Assembly (NCBI GenBank): GCA_023376005.1
Contig: CM042151.1
Coordinates: forward strand, 81,911,518 to 81,975,517
Reading direction: 5' to 3'
Length of the DNA: 64,000 nt
From: Doryteuthis pealeii
Taxonomy: Eukaryota > Mollusca > Cephalopoda > Myopsida > Loliginidae
This document shows, in pieces, positions 11,387 to 22,879 of this stretch. Numbering within the stretch: the first letter of the stretch is position 1; each line of letters begins with the position of its first letter. The translations under genes and the position numbers were made by a program. A model generated the notes under the pieces. It saw only the letters and a program-made list of their open reading frames with translations, was not told the DNA's origin and ran no database searches.

Positions 11387-11670
11387 ATTACCTATATGTT
11401 CTCGTATGTGAACTTCTATGTTATCTTTTAAAATGCAACTTCACACATTCATTGCATTTGAACACTTTTCCTTTGCGTATATTCAGTATTTAAACGGTAA
11501 CTTTACGGAATTGTGAATGCGTCCAACAACTATAAGCTAGTGTCAATTTACAATATTTTGCATCGATTCCCTAACATGATAATTCCGTTTTTACCATCCA
11601 ACAAAATCCTATGACTCTTGCAATACAATCAGTGAAACAATACGCGAGATATATTCCCCTGGTGATGAAT
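11387..11670 (-). other. ZNF1 terminal-exon 5' part, with vestigial finger
   Basis: A TTTGATTGCAG acceptor ends at 11671, so the exon would start at 11670. The stretch before the ATG is homologous to 22372-22720 (ZNF2) and 56220-56563 (ZNF3), but here the upstream frame is closed early. Just before the ATG the sequence still reads like a worn finger (FKCNEC in one frame, then EVHIREH in another), suggesting an extra N-terminal finger was lost by frameshift before the current start. Confidence 0.55.
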
Positions 11671-11699
11671 CTGCAATCAAACAAAAAATAAGATTAACA

Positions 11700-12980
11700 G
11701 ATAAATAAATATATTATTTCGGATTATTCTGGAAAACAATGAAGTCATAATTGAAAGTTTTTTGTAATTTTACCCACAGAACAATAAAAGAAATCAAAGT
11801 GACGTTTGAAAAAATCTTTGCCCCCCCCCAACACCAAATTGAATATAAGCCGTGTTATTCTCCAAAGACATACGTTGTATATGAAATATAGATATTCACT
11901 CCCCAAACAATGTAACCAGGACTACATTAATTAAAAAGGGCGCTTAAAATTTCATGCTGCAACATAAGACCTTTATACCTCGACCAACACATTTTAAAGG
12001 AAGTATAAACAATGACGAAAATATAACCATGACATAGACTAATAAAATCATATAGAATCATCCCGCAATCATGAATAACAGGTAAAAAAGTGTCTTTTTT
12101 TGGGGGGGAGGGCTCTGATAGTTCCATATATTTCATGAATTTATTATTTCCGATTGTTCGGTCTATAAAAATATTTTATAAATATATTTTTCTTTCCAAT
12201 CTTATTATAAAGCAGAAAAATTATTGATAACCAAAAGATGTTATGAATGTTAATTTCAACATCCATTATCAAAAAAAAAAAATTTACCCCCTCGTGTTCT
12301 TAAAATTACTAAGATATACACCCGACTGTATGTAATTAAAACAAGAATCTTCCCCCATAAAAATCTTTGTTTTCCTTACTTGATTATTTAAAACGAAACA
12401 AAGTCGTCTTTAAAGTTTTATTGAAAATGTATTTATCCTAATTTTCATTCAATTGTAAATTACCTTTTAATATATTTTTCTGCCTTAAAAATTGGTACCT
12501 TGTATAATATTTCGTCACTCACTAAAAATCGACATTTTCTATAATTAACATTTTAGTAACTTTTGATATTTTAAGTTTTAGTTTATCGTTTTCTTTGGAT
12601 TTGATTGCTTTTTATTGAAATGGTGTCAGGTTCTTACAGAAAATTTATTTAATTATTATTTGCTGAAAACAGTCATTTTAAAATTTGGAAAATAATTACG
12701 TTTAGATTTTAAAAGAAAAACAAAACCTGACTGATATTGTAATTCAAATGATTTTTTTAAGCTAAGAAATATTTGAAGAATATCTGTCAAGTAGAAACCA
12801 GAATAACATAGGATAACATTTATTTAACTAAGAAAGGATATTAGATTTAAGAATTAAAAATTCCATTAACTGATTCTACTCGGGGTTTAGTAGAAGAGAC
12901 AGACAATCGATGTCACAAAGACATAGTAACTAAAAAGAATAGAATTTCTCTTGTATGGATCGCCGAATAGGAACAATTTA
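11700..12980. other. ZNF1 upstream non-coding region, proximal
   Basis: No gene. AT-rich, with poly-C and poly-G runs near 11820 and 12105. Short blocks resemble 2240-3200 and 26.5-27.2 kb (for example the AAAATTACTAAGATATACACCCGACTGTA stretch near 12300), so this is a diverged third copy of the unit-A flank. Confidence 0.55.
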
Positions 12981-12981
12981 A

Positions 12982-13047
12982 CTGATCAGTTTTAATAAAA
13001 AAAAGTTTGTCCGACATTTCCAGAAAGTGACTTACTACGAAAGACAT
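12982..13047 (-). other. Decayed exon-a copy in the ZNF1 upstream region
   Basis: Minus strand: CTTTTTCAG acceptor, then ATGTCTTTCGTAGTAAGTCA, then the CTTTCTGGAAATGTCGGACA core shared with other a blocks. The donor GT found elsewhere has become TT here (CAG then TTAAATTG), so this copy probably cannot splice in the usual way. Confidence 0.45.
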
Positions 13048-13059
13048 CTGAAAAAGGCA

Positions 13060-15738
13060 TAGAAGGTAAGACGGCCAAATAACCAAGAAGTGGACCCGAA
13101 TCAGAGTAAAACTGAACACTATGTAATAACATTAATTTAACTAAGAATTGATATTAGATTTAAGAATTAAAAATTCTTATTTTACCAGAGGTTTAGTAGA
13201 AGAGGCAGACAAGCGATATCACAAGGACAAAGTCACTAAAAAGAATAGAATTTCTATTTAAAATCTTTTTTTTATGTTTTTCTTTTCATTCAAATAAAAC
13301 CGACATTTTAAAAGCCATATTGTTCAGTAAACACAAGGTATTCTATAAATATAAGTTATAACGCACATAAGTTATTAATATACAAAATATGTTATGAATA
13401 TGAATTTCAACAGCCGTTATAGAAAGCCAAAATCACACCTCCTCAAAATTACGTACAATTTCGAAAAGTTTCTAGAAATAAGTTTTGAAAATACATTATA
13501 ACACATTCTAACAACTTTAGAAAAATATAATTAAAATAATTTCTTTTTTAGTTGCTTATTAGTAAAAAAGATGTGGGGTTAAAATTCATTGTAATATTAT
13601 TTCAATGGTCGATGTGTAAGCTTTCTTTTTTTTTTCTTTCTATTTTTTTATTCAAGTGAATCGGATATTTTAAAAGCCACATTTGTTATTTCAGATGTTA
13701 TGAATGTTAATTTTAACTTTAGAAAGCTAAATTCACATCCCCTCAAAAATATTACGTATAATTACTAAAGGTTTATGGAAAAAAGATTTGAAAATAAAAG
13801 ACACATTCTAAATTTTCTATTAGCAACATTACAAAAATACAAACTTTAAACCATGGTCAAATTATCAAAACTCCTCAATTCTTACAATTTAATTAAATGT
13901 TGTAGATTTCACAATGGTGTAAACTGATGAAATAATTTTAGTTCAGTTAAGAAAATATTTCAATAAATGTAGCTCGTCTACATACAACTGGAATGTTTCA
14001 ATCAAATTTGTCCTAAAAATAAAAATAAAACTTTAAGGATATGAAGGTAGGAGAGCAAACATTTTATAAAAGGATTATAACGTATCAAACTGAAATTACC
14101 AAGAATTATAAACATGTAATATTAAAACCGTCGAAAACCGAGCGAACTACAATACAAAATTTAATGCAAATTCGTTCCAAAATTAAAAATGGAACTTTCA
14201 AGATATCAAGTTATTCATCCCAAATGAACAGACGGTAGAAAAATATTTTATTAAATTGACAACATCGTATCAAACTGAAACTAACAAGAACATCAGAATT
14301 ATAACATGTAATATTTAAAACGGTTTTGGTAAAAAGGATTTTCGACATTTCCAGAAAGTGAATTACTTCGATAGATACCTGTAAAGGTAAGGAAGTTAAG
14401 ACAATCGAATCAAGTGGACACGAGTCAGAATAAATCAATGAGTGGAACGAATTGAAACAGTCAGATATCACAGTGAACTAATTTTATTGATTATTGGTAT
14501 AAATTTTTAATTCTTTTCTTTGAAATAAAACTGATATCTTTAAGGGTATACTTGTTATTTTAGATTGTTCAGTAGGTAAGAATATCCTACAAATATATTT
14601 TCACTGCCAAACAAATTACGACGCATAGAAATTACGATTATACAAAAGATGATATGAACGTTAATTTTAATTGCCATTTTCGAAAGCGACCACCCACCCC
14701 TCAAAAATATTACGTACACATTTTAAAAACTTTCTGGAAAATGATTTTAAAAACAAATACATTCAATATTTTACAGAAATATAATAAAATGGATAGTTTC
14801 TTTTTTAGCTGCTACAAAGTAAAAACGGGATAAAATCGATTATATTATTATTCAAATTTTCGATGTATGATATTCAGAAATTTTATAATTATTATCGATT
14901 ACATTTAACATGTAAATATGTTTTTTTAATGTTTGATAGTTACTGCTCATGTGTTACTAATATTAATAATATTCAGCCAATTTATTAAATTAACTCACCC
15001 ATGTTTAGAAAGAGACCCTTCTCAAAAATAATATTTCATTGTTTTATTAATTTTACTATTTAACTATAATTAAACTATGGTCGAATTATCAAAAATCCAT
15101 CTAGATTCTACTGAAAATTTAATCAAGCCTTATAGATTGCAGAAAAGTTGAATCTGTTTAAATAATACAGTTTAGTTAAGAAAATATTTCAAGAAATTTA
15201 ACTCGTTTATTTAAAATCGGAAATCTTTCATTCAAGTTCTTCCTAAAAATAAAAACAAAACTTTCAGAATATGAAGTCATTCATTCCAAAAGAACATACG
15301 GTAGAATACAACCTTTATAAAAATGATTATATCGTTTCAAATTGAAATAAACAGGAATTATAAACATGTTATATTTAAATCGTCAAACACCGAACGAAAT
15401 GCAATACAGCATTTCATTCAAATTCCGTCCCAAAATAAAGATAGAACTTACAATATATCAAGTCATTCCCCCTAAATGAACAGACGGTAGAACAAATTCT
15501 TTATAAAATTTGTAAAATCGTATCAAACTGAAATTAACAAGAAAACTATGATTATAACATGGGATATTTAAACCGTCAATCGTATAACCAACTGTAATAT
15601 AAAATATATTGTAAACCTGGAAATTAAAATTAAACTCTGTGTTACTTAACTAGTATTTGTACATTCTCAATATAATAAAATATAAAAAGGAAAATACAAC
15701 TTCAAATAAATATGAATGATAAATTGAATAGAACTCAC
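13060..15738. other. ZNF1 upstream non-coding region, distal
   Basis: No gene. Repeated motif sets (GGTCGATGTGTAA, TTATCGATTACATTTAACATGTAAATAT, GTAGATTTCA) in the same order as 4.1-5.4 kb. A second decayed exon-a core lies at about 14320-14378 on the minus strand (ACTTTCTGGAAATGTCGAAA), also without a proper donor. Confidence 0.55.
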
Positions 15739-15798
15739 CTTTTTTCTGGTCACTCAGATAATAATTAAATTCAGAGAATGAATCAATTTGATATAATT
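15739..15798 (-). other. Exon-like block b upstream of ZNF1
   Basis: A 60-nt minus-strand block with AG acceptor and GTGAGTTC donor. It reads NYIKLIHSLNLIII then TGA; the TGA position is the same as in every other copy. In this unit b lies upstream of the a-like blocks and no b was found between a and the coding exon, unlike ZNF2 and ZNF3. Confidence 0.45.
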
Positions 15799-15799
15799 C

Positions 15800-16414
<615 letters not shown>

Positions 16415-16763
16415 TTTGGCATTTGTATATCGCTAAAACACAAGGGAAGGCTCCGAATCCAACTAGTTTCCTTCGAGCTATGTATAAATAGTAGGGCAGA
16501 AAGGACACTTAACATTGAATGGACAAACAGAGTCGGTAAAGAAAACTGTGAAATCAAACCCGTTAAATTAAACTTACAATTTGACTGTGTGTCAGATCCT
16601 GCTGAGGATTAGATAAATATATACAAAGACACGAGATCAAAGGTTCGCTCAACCAATACCGACTCTTGTTAATTCTCATTGCAGTTCATATGTTTTAAAC
16701 AAAATGGATCCATTTTTCATTTAATGGCAAGCATCTTAAATTAGTAGTCTATATTAGTATACT

Positions 16764-16970
16764 CCTTGAAAGTCCTCAGCATAGCATCCAGTATCCACCC
16801 AGAGCTGATCAATGCATCTTTTTTCTCTGGCGAACTTATACTGGTGTGTTTATGTGCATGGATATCCATGACTCTTTCTTGCCACATCCCTATCAGCTAT
16901 AAATACTTGAAGGTCCTCAGCATAGCATCCAGTATCCATCCAGAGCTGATCAATGTACCTTTTTTTCTGC
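16764..16970. repeat. Pair of direct repeats about 142 bp apart
   Basis: A block starting CTTGAAAGTCCTCAGCATAG (16764) recurs as CTTGAAGGTCCTCAGCATAG (16906). Each continues through CATCCAGTATCCA and AGAGCTGATCAATG for about 55 bp. An open frame spans both copies and shows the repeated peptide LSIASSIHPELIN, but it is short and has no family signature. Confidence 0.7.
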
Positions 16971-17088
16971 CTAACCAATATTGTTAGGTGCCTACATCCT
17001 TGATTCTCCTGCTTTAACATTAATGGTTAAAAAAAAAATTATTTCTGCACTAAATTACTACCACAAAATAATTCAATACAGTACAAGG

Positions 17089-17290
17089 GGGACATAGTGG
17101 CTAAAGTGCTGGACTGCGATATCTTAGTATACAAGTTCGAACTCCATTCACACTATTACATTAACTTTTGGAAAAATATGAACCCTCTCATCGATGGGTT
17201 GAATAGTACCACTACTCTTCCTCTACAAGGATGGATTTGGCATTAAATAACCCACGAAGATTGATATGCCATTGATAGTACCACTACTGA
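17089..17290 (+). mobile_element. tRNA-derived SINE, GTGGCTAA type
   Basis: Head GGGGACATAGTGGCTAAAGT (box A-like), ACTGCGATA stem, CAAGTTCGAACTCC box-B-like, then a body with CTACAAGGATGGATTTGGCA and AGATTGATATGCC. Same family as the element downstream of ZNF1, opposite orientation. Confidence 0.75.
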
Positions 17291-17464
17291 ACAAAGAAAC
17301 CGATAAATACAGTACACCAATTTAAAATATTCAAAATTCTTTATCAAAGATTACATAGAGACCAATGCATCTTGCTGCTTGCTCCAGGCTATGTGGCAGA
17401 GATTTTGCTTCAACGTCCATACACCGGTGACTTCAGTGGTGAGTTGAAATTATTAATAGAATAA

Positions 17465-17742
17465 TTTTAGCTTTATTTATATTAGCAGTGCCATTAAAAG
17501 TGGATCCAATTCTAATTGCTTTACTTTTAGAGAGAATCATCCTGCTTGGTTAAATAAAATTATTCCACCAAAATTCGACCGGAAGGGTGCGACGAGACGC
17601 GCACAAACAAACATTCGTCAGATGAATTTTAGCCTTTAAAGTGTTAACTTCCAATAGACTTCCATGAATCTAACATTTAGTGGCCAACACCGGCCTGGGT
17701 TTTTGGAGTTATCTCGGAAGCAAATATTAGTTACCGGTGACG

Positions 17743-17760
<18 letters not shown>
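17465..17760. repeat. Dispersed repeat R (outer edge of palindrome left arm)
   Basis: Marked by GTGGATCCAATTCTAATTG, AATTATTCCACCAAAATTCG, GCGCACAAACAAACATTCGT and TTCCATGAATCTAACA. It is matched in inverted orientation at 62572-62720 (partial) and 62845-63150 (fuller). A (CA)n-(TA)n tract follows at 17745-17785. No coding capacity seen; probably an old mobile-element fragment. Confidence 0.65.
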
Positions 17761-17789
<29 letters not shown>

Positions 17790-17911
17790 GTAGAAAAAGT
17801 TTTTCTCTCTGCCAAGGTTTTGGTGTTCAAGGTACTCCTACTTCAGGAAAACTAAAATATTTTAGGTAGCTACATATAAAATATTTTAGGTAGTTACATC
17901 TTACATTAGAG

Positions 17912-18173
17912 GGCCGGGTTATCTCAGTCGGTAGAGCGTTCAGCTAGAAATCACAAGGTTCCTAGTTCGATACCAGCCCTCGCCAACTCAGCGTATGAGT
18001 AGCACGGGATCTGTGCGGTAAAGTAAGGAGCTGATGGTAGGTGTGGCGCTCCACCTTAGACGCAAAAACAATCCCCTTGGTCTACCTAAGGAAAAGGGGA
18101 TAGACTCCCTCGCTGTTTGGCTGATACCCACTTTAGGCCACCCCGACGACTTTACTTTTACTTTACATCTTAC
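17912..18173 (+). mobile_element. tRNA-derived SINE, GGTTAGCTCAGTCGGTAGAG type
   Basis: Clear tRNA-like head: box A region TATCTCAGTCGGTAGAGCG and box B region CCTAGTTCGATACC. A body (AGGAGCTGATGGTAGGTGTG, ACCTAAGGAAAAGGGGATAG) leads to a conserved CCCCGACGACTTTACTT tail. Copies: 24045 (plus), 54661 (minus), 62285 (minus). Multiple copies with a shared tail mark it as a SINE and not a tRNA gene. Confidence 0.9.
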
Positions 18174-18179
18174 ATATAC

Positions 18180-18770
18180 TTCTTCTCATAGGACTTAGTC
18201 TGGTTTGGAATTATTTTTAGTATTCTTTCTGTCTTTTAATTAGTTTGTATAAACTTTACTTTCTATGTTTAGATATTTTTTCTTTGAAGACCAAATGTTT
18301 TTTTCTGTGAATTTACATGTCTCATTCATTCAGGCAAAAGTAATTTGTAATCATTTTTATCATCTTCTATTTCCAACCTTTTCCTCTTATTTTTCTTTAT
18401 TCATTTTGTTTATATCTTATTTGTGTATATTACTGGAGTTAAAGTCTTAGTTGGAAATTAATTATGTTTTTTTTATTATATTTTACTTTTAATAATTGGT
18501 GATATATTTTGATTCTTTAGGTTCCAAACATAGGTAGATAAGTTTGTTACATTTTTTTAGCTTAGGTATATTATTGACTATCTTGTTTAATATAGTGTTT
18601 GACAGGAACTGTTTACCAATTAATTTTATAGAGATACTTTGTGATTGTAACATTTTTATTTCATGAGCGCTCGATCACTAATCTCGCACTCATCCAGACA
18701 TATAATATAATAATGATAATAATAAATCTGAGCTATGAGGTACCGTCCAGAAAACCTACCAAGTGCGATG
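18180..18770. other. AT-rich non-coding interval
   Basis: No gene supported. The reverse complement of 61.73-62.27 kb in the right arm, with small indels. Frames are short and broken in the partner copy. Confidence 0.55.
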
Positions 18771-18771
18771 A

Positions 18772-18773
<2 letters not shown>

Positions 18774-18816
<43 letters not shown>

Positions 18817-18927
18817 TAGATAGATAGATAGATAGAGACAGAGACAGAGACAGACAGACAGTGAGTGAGAGAGAGAAGAGACAAACGGGAGTGAGAGAGA
18901 GAGAGAGAGAGAGACAGAGAGAGAGAG

Positions 18928-18984
<57 letters not shown>

Positions 18985-19210
18985 GGACAAACAGACGGAC
19001 TGTGGTCATGGGAGTCAATACGACTTGATGATGATAATGAATATTCTTCTCAGAGAGAGAGAGAGAGAGACAGACATTGAGTGAGAGAGACAGTGAGAGA
19101 GAGACAGACTGTGAGAGAGAGACAGACAGACAGACATTGAGTGAGAGAGAGACAGTGAGTGGAGAGAGAGAGAGAGACTGTGAGAGACAGACAGACAGAC
19201 AGACAGTGAG
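18774..19210. repeat. Compound (TA)n-(GATA)n-(GACA)n-(GA)n microsatellite block
   Basis: TA run to about 18813, GATA units to about 18834, GACA/GAGA mixtures, then long GA runs to about 18985. A second GAGA/GACA block lies at 19053-19206. The partner on the right arm (60.99-61.63 kb) has the same classes with different lengths. Long open frames here are purely repeat-encoded (SLSLSL, IYIY). Confidence 0.95.
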
Positions 19211-20470
19211 TCATTGGAGTCATTACGACCTGATGATGATAATGCATATTCTTTAGTTTAGGATACTTCTAAGTGGGTTTTAAGTTGTCTGCTGTACTAT
19301 ATTATTTTTATACTCCTGCAATCGAGACTGCTGAAACTCTTAGCAGAGTACCAGTACTCGGATTAATTAGTTACCTAAAAGAGAGTAACCCAACACAGAA
19401 TATTCGGTAGGAAAATAAAGACAAGTCAAACTAAAGAATATTCACTAAGTCTTAAACTCGTAACAGAGTACCAGTACTTTGATTAATAACTATTTCCTTT
19501 TTTATTAATTATTTTGTATAATTTACTGTTTGGGATGAACTGGTTATCAATTAATTTGAGAAAAGATTCTGCCAATTTTGCCTTTCATAGTTGAATGATA
19601 AGGTTACCTAAACCATATTATATCATGTTCTCTTATAGTTTTTTCTTCTGTTATCTTTCTCTCCAATTTAATGTACTTTTTGGAATCCTTGGTCTTGCAA
19701 GATCTTATTTCCAAGTTGACTTGTCTATTATTATTACTTCTCACCGGTAGGAATCTCTCACCGCTTGAATTTCCGAAATCCTTCCTTCCAGCCAAACAGT
19801 TTCTCCAATTTTCTTAGTAAGTATATGCACACATATTCTTATATTTGATTCATCATGTCTACCTATTCGGATAACGTAAAACATAAAAAGCAAACCTTGC
19901 AAATTTTTATTTATTCATTTATTTGATTGATGAAATCAAGTTGATATAATTCTGAAAGATTGGTTAGCAGAATAAAATACACATTATTACACTGGTAGCA
20001 TTTTACATATGAAGAAGACCCTTAATTATTCAAGGTATTTGTTTTGTTTATTTTTCAATCATATGTTTATTTACTATTTAATCCATATTAAAGTATCTTT
20101 AAGATTGATTTTAAGAATAAAATGGACTTAAGATGGAATACAATTACACATGTTTATGCATTTCTAAAGTGTAGACAATATTACACTGGTAGCATTTTAC
20201 ACATGAAGAAGACCCTTAATTATTCAACGTTTTTTCAATCCTATGTTTATTTATTATTTATTTCATGCCAAAATATATTTAAGATTGATTATAAGAATAA
20301 AATGGACTTTTAAGTGAATTTTAAGGAAAAAAACAAACTTTCAAACGACTTTTATTAAAAGAAAATTAAATCACATAAATCATAGGAAAAAGACTAAATA
20401 AAAAGGATACATTTGTGAAAGATAAAAGTCAAAATCTTGGGTAATAAAAATTACAATAAAATAAAGTAAA
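19210..20470. other. Non-coding interval with two dispersed-repeat pieces
   Basis: The CTCCTGCAATCGAGACTGCT repeat is at 19313-19360 and a related piece at 19445-19480. The rest is AT-rich and matches 59.0-59.32 and 60.32-60.95 kb inverted. Near 19810 it preserves the empty site for the 1-kb insertion present in the right arm. 19980-20080 and 20180-20240 are a direct duplication (TACACTGGTAGCATTTTACA in both). Confidence 0.6.
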
Positions 20471-20479
20471 TCGACGAAA

Positions 20480-20645
20480 ATAATTCGTAGTGGTACATTT
20501 TAACAAATACATGGGATAAATGAGTGGATTAAACATTTTCCAAGTGTATTTGTTCAAAAGTGAAACTAATAGCGTGACTGGAATTGGAATTCGCTTACTA
20601 CGTTGTTGCAGTCCATCACATTAGCAAGTACGCCACAGGAACTAC
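20480..20645 (-). mobile_element. tRNA-derived SINE, GTGGCTAA type
   Basis: Minus-strand element with GGGTAGTTCCTGTGGCGTA start, TGATGGACTGCAACAACGTA stem and CAATTCCAGTCACGCTATTA box-B-like region. Partner of 58880-58990 in the right arm; same position relative to ZNF as the SINE below ZNF1. Confidence 0.7.
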
Positions 20646-20812
20646 CCCTAAAATTATAGAAACTATAATGAGAAGGTAAAGTACTTATAATAAGTTTGTA
20701 AAAGGTAAAGAATTAAAATAGATTGGTGGTAAAAAGAAATCAAGAAAATATTTACAAAAATAATGAAAAGGTAAAATACAAATATGGTAAATGAGTTATT
20801 ATCGTAGTTGGG

Positions 20813-22371
20813 TTACTTCACTTTAGGATGCTTTGATATTAAAGAATTTTCTTGAATGTTCCCAGCTGGAAATCTTACACTTTGTTGCGGATGTTCTATT
20901 GATCTGTCCAGAATTGATATTCCTATGTTAGGCATTGACATGTGCAAGTTTTGTCCATTTTCTGCATTAAAACGAAAAGGGTTTGTGTTTCCTTTCATTG
21001 AACGTTGCAATATTTTTGCCACCTTGTGTTTGTACGTTTATATCAAGATGTGAAATGTTGACTGAATATTCCGTGAAATAATCTGGTGTGAAAATGTAGT
21101 TTTGTTAATTACATTAAATCGTGTCGATAAGTTTGGATAATTAGAAACATTTTGATTGGTTATTCAGGATGTATAGATCTAGATGATTGAATATTGGAAG
21201 ATGTTTGCTTTGAATGATTTGCCCCATCTTCCAAATGGATTTCCGAGAGTGTGTCATCTGATTATTCATCGGAAATGTGTTATAATATTCGATTCGATTG
21301 TGTTCAGATATCTGTCTGGAATATTTATCATGGGAAATCATGTATGTGTACATGGATGATATTTAAATGGTGAGCCTCTACATAATCTTTGTTGCATCTA
21401 TCACATTTAAATGGTCTCAGTATTGTATTTGTGCGTTGACGAATATCTCGATGGTCTGTCATCTGATTATACATCGGAAATTGGTTACGGTATGGATATC
21501 CGGCCTCACCTTCAATTGTGCTCGGATTACTGGCCGAGGTGTTTGGCTGAAAACATTTTTCTGGTTGGGAATTCTTAGATAAACATTCTATTTCATTGTT
21601 ATTTGAGGGAGTACTATTATTCGCGTTTGTATGTGTGCGTTCATGATAATTTAAATGGCTAGAAGTTATAAAGGTTTTGGTGCATGTATGACATTTGAAG
21701 GGTCTCTCTCCTGTGTGAATGCGTTCATGATATTTTAAATGGATAGACTGTGTAAAAGATTTGTTACACGTAAGACATTTAAAGGGTCTCTTTCCTGTGT
21801 GAATGCGTTCATGAAGCTTTAAAGTGTTAGACAGCGTAAAGGATTTGTTACACGTACCACATTTAAAGGGTCTCTCTCCTGTGTGAGTGCGTTCATGATC
21901 TTTTAAACTGTTAGACTTTGTAAAGGATTTGTTGCACGTAAGACATTTAAAGGGTCTCTCTCCTGTGTGAGTGCGTTCATGATTTTAAAACTGCCAGACT
22001 GTGCAAAAGCTTTGGGCATGTAAGACATTTAAAGGGTCTCTCTCCTGTGTGAATGTGTTTATGATTTTAAATCACTAGACCCTGTAAAGGCCCTGGGGCA
22101 TTGATCACATTTGAATGACTTTTCTCCTGTGTGTGCGTTCATGGCGTTTTAAATGGTTAGAACTTTTAAAGCCTTTGTTACATTGTTCACATTTGAAGGG
22201 TCTCTCTTCTCTGTGAGTGTTTTCATGAAATTTCAAATTCCTAGATTGTGTAAAGGCTGTGGGGCATTGATCACATTTGAAGGGTTTCTCTCCATTATGT
22301 ATGCACATATGAACTCTTAACTTTGATTTGGATCCAAAAGCTTTGTCACATTTACTGCATACCCATGCCAT
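20813..22371 (-). pseudogene. ZNF2: C2H2 zinc-finger gene, nine fingers, frameshifted and tail-truncated
   Basis: Minus-strand finger array starting at an ATG (22371). Nine finger blocks are readable: [64 protein letters not shown] and CHTCTKTF, mostly with TGERPFK linkers. The first frame closes after 88 codons because about two bases are missing near 22127. Further small deletions are seen near 22062 and 22014, and fingers 6-9 read in another frame. A degenerate CDRCNKDY finger lies near 21400, and tail pieces with NPFRFNAENGQNLHM and ISILDRSIEHP follow at 20813-21022. Compared with ZNF3 it lacks two fingers and about 440 bp encoding the end of the tail. Either a decayed gene or a real gene with uncorrected indels; several lesions in ZNF3 are at different places, which makes sequence error a serious alternative. 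Confidence 0.8.
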
Positions 22372-22475
22372 ATCTCCTATATTTTCTCGTATGTGGACTT
22401 TTAAGATTTCTTTAAATTAAAATTCAAGCACATTCATCGAATTTGAATAATTTTCCCCTGTGTATATTCAATCTT

Positions 22476-22720
22476 TTAATTGTAATTTTTCAGTATTGTA
22501 AATGTCCAATAACGGTAAGCTAGTGTCGATTTAAAAATATTTTCGCCTACATAATAATTCTGTATTTGCCATTCAACTAAATGTTGTGCATCCTGCAATA
22601 AATCGTCACGGATGCCAAATCCAATAACGATAGGAAACGGCAAACAGTTTTCCAAGATGTAATATCCAAGATCCTTTTTCAGTAAAACGACATCTGAGAT
22701 ATATTTATCCTGTGATGAAT
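22476..22720 (-). other. ZNF2 terminal-exon 5' part with conserved open frame
   Basis: Exon start inferred at 22720 after a TTTGATTGCAG acceptor. From there an open frame of about 81 codons (SSQDKYISDVVLLKKDLGYY..., containing RDDLLQDAQHLVEW) runs to a TAA at 22476, in the frame that continues from block b. ZNF3 shows the same peptide (RDDLLQDAQHLVE) with indels. It ends about 105 bases before, and out of frame with, the finger ATG. I do not recognise the domain. Confidence 0.5.
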
Positions 22721-22846
22721 CTGCAATCAAACAAACAATAAAATTAAAAGATAAATAAATATATTATTTCGAATTATTCGGGAAGAAATGAAGATTTCAG
22801 TTCCTAAACAAAATTGTCTTTCTACCGAATTTGAAACGCCACAACA

Positions 22847-22875
22847 ATTAGGGTTAGTGTTAGGGTTAGGGGGAG
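22847..22875. repeat. Short telomere-like TTAGGG stretch
   Basis: Contains TTAGGG units (TTAGGGTTAG, TTAGGGTTAGGG with one TTAGTG variant) over about 29 bp, upstream of ZNF2. The mirror copy is at 56063-56092. Too short to be a former telomere with confidence. Confidence 0.8.
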
Positions 22876-22879
22876 TATT

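Noticed and set aside
9760..11670. ZNF1 as two separate genes (164 and 344 codons)
   Set aside because: Both parts are in one frame with only one TAG between them, and paralogs have the finger array and tail in the same order, so one gene with a stop is the simpler reading.
17912..17985. Possible tRNA gene
   Set aside because: It has box A and box B, but the shared non-tRNA body, CCCCGACGACTTTACTT tail and several copies make it a SINE.
18656..19250. Long open frames rich in SLSLSL and IYIYIY
   Set aside because: Encoded entirely by GA and TA microsatellites; the same applies to 5949-6143, 16195-16612 and 60975-61836.
22847..22875. Former telomere or chromosome fusion point
   Set aside because: Only about four units and no subtelomeric context.
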